NCBI GenBank assembly: GCA_031278655.1
Contig: JAITJZ010000036.1
Coordinates: forward strand, 1-64,000
Source: Bifidobacteriaceae bacterium
GTDB taxonomy: Bacteria; Actinomycetota; Actinomycetes; Actinomycetales; WQXJ01
Length of the DNA stretch: 64,000 bases
Direction: 5' to 3'
In this document: positions 21,878 to 31,183 of the stretch, in pieces
Layout of the letters: each line of letters begins with the position of its first letter
How positions within the stretch are numbered: position 1 is the first letter of the stretch
The notes under the pieces: model-generated
Told to the model about the DNA's origin: nothing
The model's input: only the letters and a program-made list of their open reading frames with translations
The model's database searches: none
Translations under genes and position numbers: made by a program

Positions 21878-23539
21878 TCACATCCTTTCCGGCGCGCTGA
21901 CGCCGAGCAGCGCCAAGCCGTTGGCCAGCACCTGGCCGGTGGCGTCATTCAGCCACAAGCGCGTGCGGTGGTTGTCGGCGAGGGGCTCGTCCGCCAGCGG
22001 GATGACCCGGCGTTGGTCGTACCACTTGTGATAAGCGCTGGCCAGAGCCTCCAAATAGCGGGCCACCCGGTGCGGCTCGCGCAGGCGGGCGGCCATCGCC
22101 ACAACCCCCGGGAACTCCGCCAATTGGCCCAGCAGCACCGCCTCCGAGGCGTGGTCAAGGGTCTCGGGCGCGAAACCGTCCGCCCGCGCCACCCCGGCTT
22201 TGGCGGCGTTGCGGTCGACCGCGCGGGTGCGGGCGTGGGCGTATTGGACGTAATAAACCGGGTTCTCGTTCGACTGCGCCGCCCACAGGTCGAGGTCGAT
22301 CTCCAGCGACGAGTCGATCGAGGAACGCACCAAGGCGTAACGGGCGGCGTCGCGGCCGATCGCGTCCGTCAGGTCCTCCAGCGTCACCACCGTCCCGGCG
22401 CGTTTCGACATCTTCACCGGCTGATGGTCCTTGACCAGGAAAACCAGTTGCCCGATCAACACTTCGACACGCTCCGGCTGGTCGCCCAAGGCCGCCGCCG
22501 CCGCCTTCAGGCGGCCGATGTAACCGTGGTGGTCCGCGCCCAGCAGGTAGACCGCCAAGTCGGCGCCGCGCCCACGTTTGTTCTGGAAATAGGCGATGTC
22601 GCCCGCGATATAGGCCGCCTGGCCGTCAGACTTGATGACGACGCGGTCTTTGTCGTCGCCGTGGTCGCTGGAGCGCAGCCACCAGGCGCCGTCACGTTGG
22701 TAAAGGTGGCCGCTTTGTTTCAGCCGCCCGATGACGCCGGCCACCTCGCCGCTGTCATAAAGCGAACGCTCGTGGAAGTAAACGTCGAAGTCGACGCCGA
22801 AGTCATGGAGGGTCCGCTTGATCTCAGCGAACATGATCTCCACGCCGGCAGACCGGAAGGCCTCCAGTTGCTCCGGCTCGGCCAGCGCCGTGATGCCTGG
22901 GGCGGCGGCGGCGATCGAGTTGGCGATGTCCTCGATGTAGCTGCCGCCGTAGCCGTCATCAGGCGTCGGCCAGCCGTGGGCGGCGGCCATCAGCGAAGCC
23001 GCGAAACGATCGATCTGGGCGCCGTGGTCGTTGAAATAGTATTCGCGCACCACCTCGGCGCCCTCTGCGGCCATGGCCCGGGCGAGCGAGTCGCCGACCG
23101 CCGCCCAACGGGCGCCGGCCAGATGCAGCGGGCCGGTCGGGTTGGCGGAGACGAACTCCAAGTTGATGGTCTGGCCCGCCAGTTCCTCGCCCCGGCCATA
23201 GGCCGCCCCGGCGGCGACGATCTCTTTGGCCAGGACGCCGGCGGCGGCCTTCGCCAACGTCAGGTTCACAAAACCGGGCCCCGCCACCTCGGCCGCGGCG
23301 ACGGCATCGTGCGCGGAGATGTACCGCGCCAAAACCTCGGCCAACTGCCGGGGCGGCAAACCCGCCGGCCCCGCCAACCGCAGGGCCACGTTGGTCGACC
23401 AGTCGCCGTGCTGGCGCTGGCGGGGCCGCTCGACATGGACCTGGTCGGGGATGGCGGCGGGGTCCAAAGGCAAGGCCGCGTCCGCCACCGCCCGGCGAAG
23501 GGCGGCGCTGAGCGCTTGCGAAAGCTCGGCTGGAGTCAC
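21878..23539 (-). CDS. argS: Arginyl-tRNA synthetase
   Basis: [43 protein letters not shown]. Confidence 0.97.
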   Translation of the reverse strand: MTPAELSQALSAALRRAVADAALPLDPAAIPDQVHVERPRQRQHGDWSTNVALRLAGPAGLPPRQLAEVLARYISAHDAVAAAEVAGPGFVNLTLAKAAAGVLAKEIVAAGAAYGRGEELAGQTINLEFVSANPTGPLHLAGARWAAVGDSLARAMAAEGAEVVREYYFNDHGAQIDRFAASLMAAAHGWPTPDDGYGGSYIEDIANSIAAAAPGITALAEPEQLEAFRSAGVEIMFAEIKRTLHDFGVDFDVYFHERSLYDSGEVAGVIGRLKQSGHLYQRDGAWWLRSSDHGDDKDRVVIKSDGQAAYIAGDIAYFQNKRGRGADLAVYLLGADHHGYIGRLKAAAAALGDQPERVEVLIGQLVFLVKDHQPVKMSKRAGTVVTLEDLTDAIGRDAARYALVRSSIDSSLEIDLDLWAAQSNENPVYYVQYAHARTRAVDRNAAKAGVARADGFAPETLDHASEAVLLGQLAEFPGVVAMAARLREPHRVARYLEALASAYHKWYDQRRVIPLADEPLADNHRTRLWLNDATGQVLANGLALLGVSAPERM

Positions 23540-23589
23540 CGGGCAATGGTACTAACACTGGCGCGGTCTGGTTGTGTTTGGATTGAGGG

Positions 23590-24264
23590 ATGCCAGGCAA
23601 GGTCCCGCCCGAGCGGCGGTTGGGGAAGATCGACCAGGTGGCCGAGGACATGCGCGAACAGATCGTGTCCGGCGCCTGGCCGGTTGGCGCGCGCATCCCG
23701 ACCGAGCCGGAGTTGGCGGCCGCGGCCGGCACCGGGCGCAACACCATCCGCGAGGCCGTCCAGTCCCTCGTCCACGCCGGGCTGCTGGAACGGCGCCAGG
23801 GTTCGGGCACCTATGTGGTGTCGACCTCCGAGTTGCCGACGGTCATGGAGCGGCAGTTCGCCTGCGCCTCGCAGCGCGACGTGCTCGAAGTCCGGCAAGC
23901 CTTGGAGATCGTGGCGGCCTCCCTGGCCGCCCGGCGGCGCACCCCGGAGCAGGTCGAACGCCTGCGCGCGCTGCTGGCGGCGCGGACTCAAGCGGTGGCG
24001 GGCGGGTGCCTGGACGAGATGGTGGCGACTGACATGCGTCTGCACCGCTTCATCGCCAAGATCGCCGCCAACCCGGTGCTGGCCGAGCTTTACGCCACGG
24101 TGCTGGGCGCGGTGGCGGAGAACATCCGCCACAACTTTCAACGCATGGGCGCGCAGGGCGACGCGCATCTGAACCTGGTGGAGGCGATCGCGCGCGGCGA
24201 TTCGGGCGGCGCCGCCCGCGAGATCGAACGCTATCTGCACGAGATGGGCGCCTGGCTGCCTTGA
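23590..24264 (+). CDS. GntR family transcriptional regulator (FCD domain)
   Basis: Winged-helix AEDMREQIVSGAWPVGARIPTEPELAAAAGTGRNTIREAVQSLVHAGLLERRQGSGTYV plus helical FCD region. Confidence 0.93.
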   Translation: MPGKVPPERRLGKIDQVAEDMREQIVSGAWPVGARIPTEPELAAAAGTGRNTIREAVQSLVHAGLLERRQGSGTYVVSTSELPTVMERQFACASQRDVLEVRQALEIVAASLAARRRTPEQVERLRALLAARTQAVAGGCLDEMVATDMRLHRFIAKIAANPVLAELYATVLGAVAENIRHNFQRMGAQGDAHLNLVEAIARGDSGGAAREIERYLHEMGAWLP

Positions 24265-24330
24265 GCCGAGGCGCCTCGCGCGCTGATACAGTAGATGGCC
24301 GGTCGGGGCCGCTCAGCGGCTGGCCGAGGC

Positions 24331-24403
24331 GCCCTCGTAGCTCAGGGGATAGAGCGTCCGCCTCCGGAGCGGAAGGTCGCAGGTTCGAATCCTGTCGAGG
24401 GCA
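24331..24403 (+). tRNA. tRNA-Arg(CCG)
   Basis: Cloverleaf: acceptor GCCCTCG/CGAGGGC, anticodon loop CTCCGGA, T-arm GCAGGTTCGAATCCTGT; CCA not encoded. Confidence 0.96.
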
Positions 24404-24446
24404 CTGAAGCGGAACAGTTCAAACCGGACGCGACATCTGCGTCTGG

Positions 24447-24578
24447 GTGGGACGCGGGTTGTTGGGCTGGCCCTTGGCGGCCGACGACGCCCACCTGTAC
24501 CTCTGGGTTCCCAGCGCCCTGCTCGTGGAAGGGCTGAAAGTCATGAGGGGGTCTTCGAGGTTGTCCCTGACCATGTGA
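24447..24578 (+). pseudogene. MT-A70-like adenine methyltransferase remnant
   Basis: Frame reads LLGWPLAADDAHLYLWVPSALLVEGLKVM then stop; AADDAHLYLWVPxALLxEGLxVM is characteristic of MT-A70 family proteins; no start and no continuation. Confidence 0.7.
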
Positions 24579-24620
24579 CGGTACGCGCTCCCCGTCGAGC
24601 CCGCTAGCTCCCCGTCTGCG

Positions 24621-24645
24621 ACCTGTGGATAACCTGGCCACAGGT
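24621..24645. other. Inverted repeat ACCTGTGG-N9-CCACAGGT containing TGTGGATAA (DnaA-box-like)
   Basis: Perfect 8-bp arms; left arm extends into TGTGGATAA, complement of TTATCCACA. Confidence 0.6.
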
Positions 24646-24714
24646 TCGCTCAGCGGCCGCCTCAGTCGGCGCACAGCCAGCCGCGCGCCGACAAGCTAGG
24701 TATACAATCGGTAT

Positions 24715-24999
24715 ATGTCTGATACTAGCTTGATACATCTGAGAACCACATCAGCTCAGAAGCGGTGGCTTCAACGAGCCGCCGACAACTTCGGCCTCCC
24801 GCTCAGCACTTTCGTGCTGAAAGCGGCGCAGCAGGTCGCCGATTCCGGCGAGCTGGTCATCAAGGCCGATCTGACGCCGACGCCCTGGCTGGCCGCCCAG
24901 ATTGAGCAAGCGGCGGCCGAGGAGCCCGAGGCCGTTTTCGACCTGCCGCGAGACCACGGCGCCATGGACGCTTATCTGAGCGCGCTGGCCGGCGAATGA
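24715..24999 (+). CDS. Putative antitoxin, RHH/DUF1778-like
   Basis: 94 aa; LIHLRTTSAQKRWLQRAADNFGLPLSTFVLKAAQQVA; overlaps a RelE-like gene by 4 bp. Confidence 0.75.
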   Translation: MSDTSLIHLRTTSAQKRWLQRAADNFGLPLSTFVLKAAQQVADSGELVIKADLTPTPWLAAQIEQAAAEEPEAVFDLPRDHGAMDAYLSALAGE

Positions 25000-25262
25000 T
25001 CCGCGTCGCCTACACCGAGACGTTTCACAAGGCTCTGGCGAGACTGGCGCCGAAGCAGCGCCGGGCGGCGGTGGGCGCCATCGAGCTGTGGTTGGACTCC
25101 CCGACCGACCCGAGACTGCGCGTCCACCATTTGAAAGGCGACTGGGCTGGCCATTTCTCCATCAGCGCGGGCGGCGATCTGCGGGTGCATCTGTGGTGGG
25201 AGTCCAAAGGCGTGGCTGTCCGCGCGGTGACGGTGGGCGCCCACAGCCAGCTTTACGGGTGA
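24996..25262 (+). CDS. Putative RelE/YafQ-family mRNA interferase toxin
   Basis: 88 aa; LRVHHLKGDWAGHFSISAGGDLRVHLWWESKGVAVRAVTVGAHSQLYG matches the RelE/StbE/YafQ C-terminal pattern. Confidence 0.82.
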   Translation: MIRVAYTETFHKALARLAPKQRRAAVGAIELWLDSPTDPRLRVHHLKGDWAGHFSISAGGDLRVHLWWESKGVAVRAVTVGAHSQLYG

Positions 25263-25279
25263 CCGTCTAGCGGCGCGCT

Positions 25280-25440
25280 CACGGCGACTCGATCACGTTC
25301 GTGGCGCAGATGATCTTACGGATCCCCCACGTCCCACGCCCAGAACGGCGGTGTGCCCCTCCCAGGCCGCCTCCCACAATTTGACCACCGCCGGGTACTT
25401 CTTGCCCCACGCCTCGCCGAACTCCAGCCACCGATCCGCG
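25280..25440 (-). pseudogene. IS256-family transposase remnant (frameshifted)
   Basis: Across two frames: RWLEFGEAWGKKYPAVVKLWEAAWE ... TPPFWAWDV ... KIICATNVIES, resembling the conserved IS256 C-terminal region (KYPAIVKLWENAW..F.PFL.FD.EIRKIICTTNAIES). Confidence 0.8.
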
Positions 25441-25645
25441 AGGCGTAGTCCACGTGGCCGGCCCAAAGAATCGTCGCCCCGGCCACGCACCCCGGCTCGG
25501 CGATGGTCTTCAAGGCCGGCGTGCCATCTGCCTGGGCGTCCCCGCCACCTGAATTCGGCGGCGACGCCGCCGGGGAGGTTGTCGCCTGGCCAGGCGGCGC
25601 GGCGGCGGGGCCGAAGGCTCCAGAGCCCGGCGCCCGCGCGCTGGG

Positions 25646-25719
25646 TGGGCCCAGAGGGACTTGAACCCCCGACATCCACGGTGTAAACGTGGCGCTCTGA
25701 CCAACTGAGCTATGGGCCC
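25646..25719 (-). tRNA. tRNA-Val(TAC)
   Basis: Reverse complement GGGCCCATAGCTCAGTTGGTCAGAGCGCCACGTTTACACCGTGGATGTCGGGGGTTCAAGTCCCTCTGGGCCCA; anticodon loop TTTACAC. Confidence 0.96.
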
Positions 25720-25809
25720 GCGATGGCGCCGAGGCCGGCCCGCGGCGGCGCCCAGTTTACCGGAGACCAGGCCACACGGCCGGGGCGGCCAAGACCCGGG
25801 GCGGCGGCG

Positions 25810-26907
25810 TCAGGGGCAATCCCAGGAGTAGAGCACGCGCGAGAAATCGCGCGCCGCCAGGCGTTCCGGTTCGATGAAGAACCCGGCGGCGCCGCCCTCG
25901 CCCCAGACGATCCCGGCGGACTCGTCGGAGTCGAGTTGGAGCAGGAGGGTGGTGAAGCGCGACAGGTGATGGCCGACCCTTGGATCGCTGAGCGGCAGGC
26001 GCGGGTAACCGCCGAGCCGGTGGCCCTTGGAGGCGAAGGCCAGGCGCAGGTCGACCGACCCGCCGCGGCGCAGGCGTTCGGCGACGTCGGCGCCCTCGTC
26101 GCTGGCCAGGAAACGGGCGAAGGCGGACTCGAAGCGGAAATCGCCCGGCGGCATCGGCTGGCTGGCGGCGCGGCCGGTCAGGCGCACCCCGCCGGCCACG
26201 CTGAACGGCACGTCCATATATTCGACGGCTCGGCTCAAGTCGGGCCGGGCCCCGGACGGGGGCGCCGCCGCCGAGACGGCCCCGGTCGGCAGGTCGGGAT
26301 GGTATAGCACCAGGTGGCCGGGCCCGCCGACGGGGTCGCGGTAGTCCATGCCGTGAGTGTCGTCGCCGCTGATGAAGAATTGCAGCAGGCCGCGCGCCGG
26401 GAATCCGGCCAGCGGCGGCAATTGGCCGAAGTTCAGCTGCGCCAACAGGAACAAATCGGGCCCGTTCGCGCCCAGCGTGGGCCAGGCCTGGCCAGGCGGC
26501 AGATACGGCTCGCCGCCGATCTTCGAGTCAAGCGGCCCGGCGGCGCCGCCTTCCGGCCTCAGCTCCACCGACGCCTGACCGCTGGCGGCGGACCAGGCGG
26601 AACGCAGGTCGGCGACGAGGTTCGACCCGGCATTGGCGCGGACGGCGGTGCGGCGCCGGGCGGCGGGCGGGGTGGCGGGCGTGGCGGCGGGCGCTGGGGC
26701 AGGCGGGGCCGGCGGGGCAGGCGGGGCGCCAGGCGAGGAGCCAGACGGCACGGCGGGCGCCGGGAAGGCCGGGGACGCTCCCGGACCGGTTGGGCCGGCC
26801 GCGGCCCGCGCGCCGACGCTCGCCGACGCGCCGCCGGGCGCGCGCGAACCGGTCGCGCCGGCGCCGAACAGCCGACCCAGAAAGCTCACGATGCCGTCTG
26901 CCTCCAT
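25810..26907 (-). CDS. DUF1963 (YwqG-like) domain protein
   Basis: LFLLAQLNFGQLPPLAGFPARGLLQFFISGDDTHG; C-terminal DESAGIVWGEGGAAGFFIEPERLAARDFSRVLYSWDCP. Confidence 0.85.
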   Translation of the reverse strand: MEADGIVSFLGRLFGAGATGSRAPGGASASVGARAAAGPTGPGASPAFPAPAVPSGSSPGAPPAPPAPPAPAPAATPATPPAARRRTAVRANAGSNLVADLRSAWSAASGQASVELRPEGGAAGPLDSKIGGEPYLPPGQAWPTLGANGPDLFLLAQLNFGQLPPLAGFPARGLLQFFISGDDTHGMDYRDPVGGPGHLVLYHPDLPTGAVSAAAPPSGARPDLSRAVEYMDVPFSVAGGVRLTGRAASQPMPPGDFRFESAFARFLASDEGADVAERLRRGGSVDLRLAFASKGHRLGGYPRLPLSDPRVGHHLSRFTTLLLQLDSDESAGIVWGEGGAAGFFIEPERLAARDFSRVLYSWDCP

Positions 26908-27003
26908 TTCGTCTCGGGCGCGGCCGGGCGCAGGGCCAGGTCAGGCCCAGGCCGCCGCCGCTTCAGGCAAGGCTAGTCACCGATTGTGGACTCGGCTAGA
27001 CGA

Positions 27004-28164
27004 TTACCGACTTGTTAACGCGCGCACCACGAGGTCCGCCAGCAGCCGCCCACGCCTGGTCAAGACGACGCCGCCGCCCGCGCCGGCCCGGTCCGCGCCC
27101 GGGCCGGCGGCGACGCGGACCAACCCATCGGCGACCAGCTGCGGCACCGCCGCCAAGCCGTCAGGGCTGAGGGCCGCGAGTTCGAGCCCGGCGGCGGTCC
27201 TCAGGCGCAACATCACCCGCTCCAACTGGGACGCCGCCGCGTCAAGGGTCTCCCCGCCCGCCCGGGGCAGGCGCCCGGCAGCGATCGTCCGCCCGTACAC
27301 GGCCGGCGACTTGACATTCCAAAACCGCCTGGCGCCGATGCTCGAATGGGCGCCAGGACCGATCCCCAACCAGTCGGCGCCCGTCCAGTAGCCCAGATTG
27401 TGCCGCGACTCATGCCCGGGACGGGCCCAGTTCGAGATCTCATACCAGCTCAGGCCGCCGCCAGTGAGCAATTCGTCGGCCAACTCGTATTTGTCGGCCT
27501 GATCGTCCGGGTCGATCGGCCCCAACTCCCCCGCCCGGACGCGCCGCGCCATCGGCGTGTGCGGCTCCAGCGTCAAGGCGTAGGCGCTGATGTGGTCCAC
27601 TCCCAGGGCCAGCGCCGCCCGCACCGAGGCCTCCCAATCCGCCAGCGACTCCCCCGGCGTCCCATAAATCAGGTCCACCGACGCCTCCAGGCCCGCCCGC
27701 CCGGCCGCCGCCACCACCAGCGCCACCCGCTCCGGGTCGTGGGTGCGGTCCAGCCGCGCCAGGACCTGCGGCAGCGCCGACTGCATGCCGAAGGAGACGC
27801 GGTTGAAGCCCCCGGCCGCCAACTCGGCCAGGCCCCCCTCGTCGATCGAGTCGGGGTTGGCCTCGGCCGTGACCTCCGCGCCGGGCGCGACGCCGAAAAC
27901 CCTCCTGACGGCATCGTACAATTTCACTAATGTGGCGGGGCCCAACAGCGTGGGCGTCCCTCCCCCGAAGAACACCGACGATGCCGTCCGCCCAGCCTGG
28001 CGCGTCCGGTCCAGTTCCGCCGCGGCCAGTTCCAGCTCTTTGACGGCCTGCCGGGCGAAGGCGGCGCGCGCCTGCGGGCCAGCCACATAGGTGTTGAAGT
28101 CGCAATACCCGCAGCGCCGCGCGCAGAACGGCACATGAACATAGACCGCGAAGGGAACCGGCAC
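27004..28164 (-). CDS. hemW: Radical SAM heme chaperone HemW (coproporphyrinogen oxidase-like)
   Basis: YVHVPFCARRCGYCDFNTYV (CxxxCxxC), SVFFGGGTPTLL. Confidence 0.95.
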   Translation of the reverse strand: MPVPFAVYVHVPFCARRCGYCDFNTYVAGPQARAAFARQAVKELELAAAELDRTRQAGRTASSVFFGGGTPTLLGPATLVKLYDAVRRVFGVAPGAEVTAEANPDSIDEGGLAELAAGGFNRVSFGMQSALPQVLARLDRTHDPERVALVVAAAGRAGLEASVDLIYGTPGESLADWEASVRAALALGVDHISAYALTLEPHTPMARRVRAGELGPIDPDDQADKYELADELLTGGGLSWYEISNWARPGHESRHNLGYWTGADWLGIGPGAHSSIGARRFWNVKSPAVYGRTIAAGRLPRAGGETLDAAASQLERVMLRLRTAAGLELAALSPDGLAAVPQLVADGLVRVAAGPGADRAGAGGGVVLTRRGRLLADLVVRALTSR

Positions 28165-28183
28165 CGCCTCAGTCTCCCACGCG

Positions 28184-28225
28184 GCCGCTCACTTCGCGCC
28201 GCTCACTTCGCGCCGCTCACTCGGC
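28184..28225. repeat. 14-bp tandem repeat, 3 copies (GCCGCTCACTTCGC)
   Basis: gccgctcacttcgc gccgctcacttcgc gccgctcactcggc; spans the lepA stop codon. Confidence 0.95.
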
Positions 28226-30040
28226 GTCCGAAGCCAGGGCGGCGATGAAGGCTTCTTGCGGAATCTCGACCCGGCCGACCATTTTCATCCGCTTCTTGCC
28301 CTCTTTCTGCTTCTCCAGCAGTTTGCGTTTGCGGGTGATATCGCCGCCGTAGCATTTGGCCAGCACGTCTTTGCGCAAAGCGCGGACATTCTCGCGCGCG
28401 ATCACCCGCGCGCCTATGGCCGCCTGGATCGGGACCTCGAATTGCTGGCGGGGAATCAGCTTCCGCAATCGGTTAGCCATCATGACGCCGTAGGCGTAAG
28501 CCTTGTCTTTGTGCACAATGGCGGAGAAAGCGTCGACCGGCTCGCCTTGGAGCAGAATGTCGACTTTCACCAGATCGGCCTCGGCCGAGCCGTCCGGCTC
28601 ATAATCCAGCGAGGCATAACCCTTGGTCCGCGATTTCAATTGGTCGAAAAAGTCAAACACGATTTCCGCCAACGGCAGGATGTAACGCAATTCGAGGCGG
28701 TCCTCAGACAGGTAATCCATGCCCAGCATGGTTCCGCGCCGCGACTGGCACAGGTCCATGATCGCGCCGGTGAACTGGCTCGGGGACAAGATGGTGGCCC
28801 GCACAACCGGTTCGCGCACCGATGCGACCTTGCCGGAGGGGAATTCCGAGGGGTTGGTCACCTGATGGCGCGAGCCGTCGTCCAGACTGACCTCATAAAC
28901 CACGTTCGGCGCGGTCGAAATCAGGTCCAGCCCGAACTCCCTTTCCAAGCGCTCGCGAATGATCTCAAGGTGCAGCAGCCCCAAGAAACCGCAACGAAAA
29001 CCAAACCCGAGCGCGGCGGAGGTCTCCGGCTCGTAGGTCAGCGCGGCATCGTTCAGCTTTAGTTTGTCCAAAGCGTCCCGCAAAGCCGTGTAATCCGACC
29101 CGTCGATCGGATAAAGCCCCGAAAAGACCATCGGTTTGGGGTCGCGGTAACCGGCCAGCGGCTGCGAGGCCGGGTGGGCCGCGCCTGTGATGGTGTCCCC
29201 GACCCGCGACTGGCGCACGTCCTTGACGCCGGTGATCAGGTAACCGACCTCGCCCACGCCCAGCCCCGGACGCGGACTCGGCTCGGGCGAGATGACGCCG
29301 ATCTCCAGCAGTTCGTGGCTGGCCTTGGTCGACATCATGGCGATGCGCTCGCGGGCGCCGAGGTGGCCGTCCACCACCCGCACATAGGTGACCACGCCCC
29401 GGTAGGTGTCGTAAACGGAGTCGAAGATGAGGGCGCGGGCAGGCGCTTCCGGGTCGCCGGCCGGGGGCGTCACCCGGCGCACGATGCCGTCTAGCAGCTC
29501 CTCGACGCCTTCCCCGGTTTTGCCGGAGACGCGCAGGCAGTCGCTGGGGTCGCCGCCGATCAGCCGCGCCAGCTCTTCGGCGTACTTGTCGGGCTGGGCG
29601 GCGGGCAGGTCGATCTTGTTCAGGACCGGGATGATGTCGAGGTCGCCCTCCAAGGCCATGTACAGATTGGCGAGCGTTTGCGCCTCGATCCCCTGGGCGG
29701 CGTCGACCAAGAGCACGGCGCCCTCGCAGGCCGCCAAGGAGCGCGAGACCTCGTAGGAGAAGTCGACGTGGCCGGGGGTGTCGATCATGTTGAGGGTGTG
29801 TTCGCGGCCGCCCACCGTCCACGGCAGGCGCACCGCCTGAGACTTGATGGTGATGCCGCGCTCGCGCTCGATGTCCATGCGGTCGAGGTACTGATCCCGC
29901 ATGGCGCGCTGGTCCACCACCCCTGTTTTCAGGAGCATGCGGTCGGCCAGGGTCGACTTGCCGTGGTCGATGTGCGCAATGATGCAGAAGTTGCGGATCA
30001 ACTCCGGATCAGTGCTATCGGTGCTCGGCACAAGGCGCAA
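28217..30040 (-). CDS. lepA: Elongation factor 4 (LepA)
   Basis: [61 protein letters not shown]. Confidence 0.97.
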   Translation of the reverse strand: MRLVPSTDSTDPELIRNFCIIAHIDHGKSTLADRMLLKTGVVDQRAMRDQYLDRMDIERERGITIKSQAVRLPWTVGGREHTLNMIDTPGHVDFSYEVSRSLAACEGAVLLVDAAQGIEAQTLANLYMALEGDLDIIPVLNKIDLPAAQPDKYAEELARLIGGDPSDCLRVSGKTGEGVEELLDGIVRRVTPPAGDPEAPARALIFDSVYDTYRGVVTYVRVVDGHLGARERIAMMSTKASHELLEIGVISPEPSPRPGLGVGEVGYLITGVKDVRQSRVGDTITGAAHPASQPLAGYRDPKPMVFSGLYPIDGSDYTALRDALDKLKLNDAALTYEPETSAALGFGFRCGFLGLLHLEIIRERLEREFGLDLISTAPNVVYEVSLDDGSRHQVTNPSEFPSGKVASVREPVVRATILSPSQFTGAIMDLCQSRRGTMLGMDYLSEDRLELRYILPLAEIVFDFFDQLKSRTKGYASLDYEPDGSAEADLVKVDILLQGEPVDAFSAIVHKDKAYAYGVMMANRLRKLIPRQQFEVPIQAAIGARVIARENVRALRKDVLAKCYGGDITRKRKLLEKQKEGKKRMKMVGRVEIPQEAFIAALASDAE

Positions 30041-30069
30041 TCATACTGGGCCGCCCGGGCGGGCGCGGA

Positions 30070-30657
30070 TCAGCTAGCCGCCATCGAGCCGAGCGTCTCA
30101 CCGATCGGCCGCGACCCGTCCCATTGGAAGGCGCGCTGGTGGCGTCCGCCCAACAGGACCGTGGGCGTGCCCTGGAGTCCGAGGTCGATGGCCGCCTGGG
30201 TGTTGCCGGTGGCGCTGGCCAGGAAGGCGTCATCGGCGAAGGTCCGGGTGACGGCCGGCTCGATGCCGATCGAATGGCCCAGGTTCTCCAACTCCGCTTC
30301 GGAGAGGCCAGGGCTGCCCTCGGCGGGTTGGTGGGCGAACAACGCGTTGTTGAAATCCCCGAATTTGTCCGGCGCGCCGGCTGCGACCGCATAGGCGGCG
30401 GCGGCGGATCGCGTCGAATAGAGCGTGCCCCTCGACAGCCGGTCGAGGATCGCCACCGGATGCATCACCAAGGCGGTGACGCCGCGGTCGACCAGTTGTT
30501 GAATCTCGGCCGCGTTGTCTTTCTCAAAACGCCGGCAATATGGGCACATGTAGTCCACAAAGATGTCGATCTGGGTGGGCGGACGCAAAGCTTCGTCGTC
30601 GATGCTGGCGACAGCTTTGCCGCCGGGACCAACCACGATCCCCGGGATGTTGATCAA
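30070..30657 (-). CDS. DsbA-family thioredoxin-fold protein, no obvious signal peptide
   Basis: IDIFVDYMCPYCRRFEKDNAAEI (CPYC), GLQGTPTVLLGG; TTG start behind GGAGG. Confidence 0.88.
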   Translation of the reverse strand: MINIPGIVVGPGGKAVASIDDEALRPPTQIDIFVDYMCPYCRRFEKDNAAEIQQLVDRGVTALVMHPVAILDRLSRGTLYSTRSAAAAYAVAAGAPDKFGDFNNALFAHQPAEGSPGLSEAELENLGHSIGIEPAVTRTFADDAFLASATGNTQAAIDLGLQGTPTVLLGGRHQRAFQWDGSRPIGETLGSMAAS

Positions 30658-30683
30658 GCTTCATTCCTCCTGTCGGGCGTTGA

Positions 30684-30701
30684 GCCCGCCGGCCGGCGGG
30701 C
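30684..30701. other. 18-bp perfect palindrome GCCCGCCGGCCGGCGGGC in a divergent intergenic region
   Basis: Read directly; flanks TTGA / CTCAA nearly extend it. Confidence 0.8.
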
Positions 30702-30861
30702 CTCAATCCAGACTAGGCCAAGCCGGCGCCACCCGGGCGCCGGGCGCCGATTGGGTCCCAACATCTGAGAGCCTGATAAACTGTGCGGTCGGCCCTGCCC
30801 AGACATCTGTCAAGGCGCGCCGCCAGGCGCGAGACCATAGACCATAAGGAAGACATCAGAC

Positions 30862-31125
30862 GTGGCAAATATCAAGTCGCAGATCAAGCGCAACCGCCAG
30901 AACGAGAAGCGCCGCCTGCGCAACAAGGCGGTCAAGTCCGAACTCAAGACCTACGTCCGGCGCACCCGCGAGGCGATCGCCGCCGGCGACAAGGACGCGG
31001 CCGCCGAGGCGTTGCGCACCGCCACGCGCAAATTGGACAAGGCGGCGGCCAAAGGTGTGATCCACAAGAACCAGGCCGCCAACCGCAAGTCGGCCCTGGC
31101 CACGCGGGTCGCCGCCCTCAACTGA
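30862..31125 (+). CDS. rpsT: 30S ribosomal protein S20
   Basis: [34 protein letters not shown]. Confidence 0.97.
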   Translation: MANIKSQIKRNRQNEKRRLRNKAVKSELKTYVRRTREAIAAGDKDAAAEALRTATRKLDKAAAKGVIHKNQAANRKSALATRVAALN

Positions 31126-31183
31126 TCAGAGCGGTCCCGGCGGGTCGGCCGAAGATTCTGGGGGGCCGATTGAGTGTTTTCCG

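Noticed and set aside
21875-24172. 765-aa plus-strand ORF opposite argS and across the GntR gene
   Set aside because: Shadow frame; argS (minus) and the GntR regulator (different plus frame) carry the recognisable motifs.
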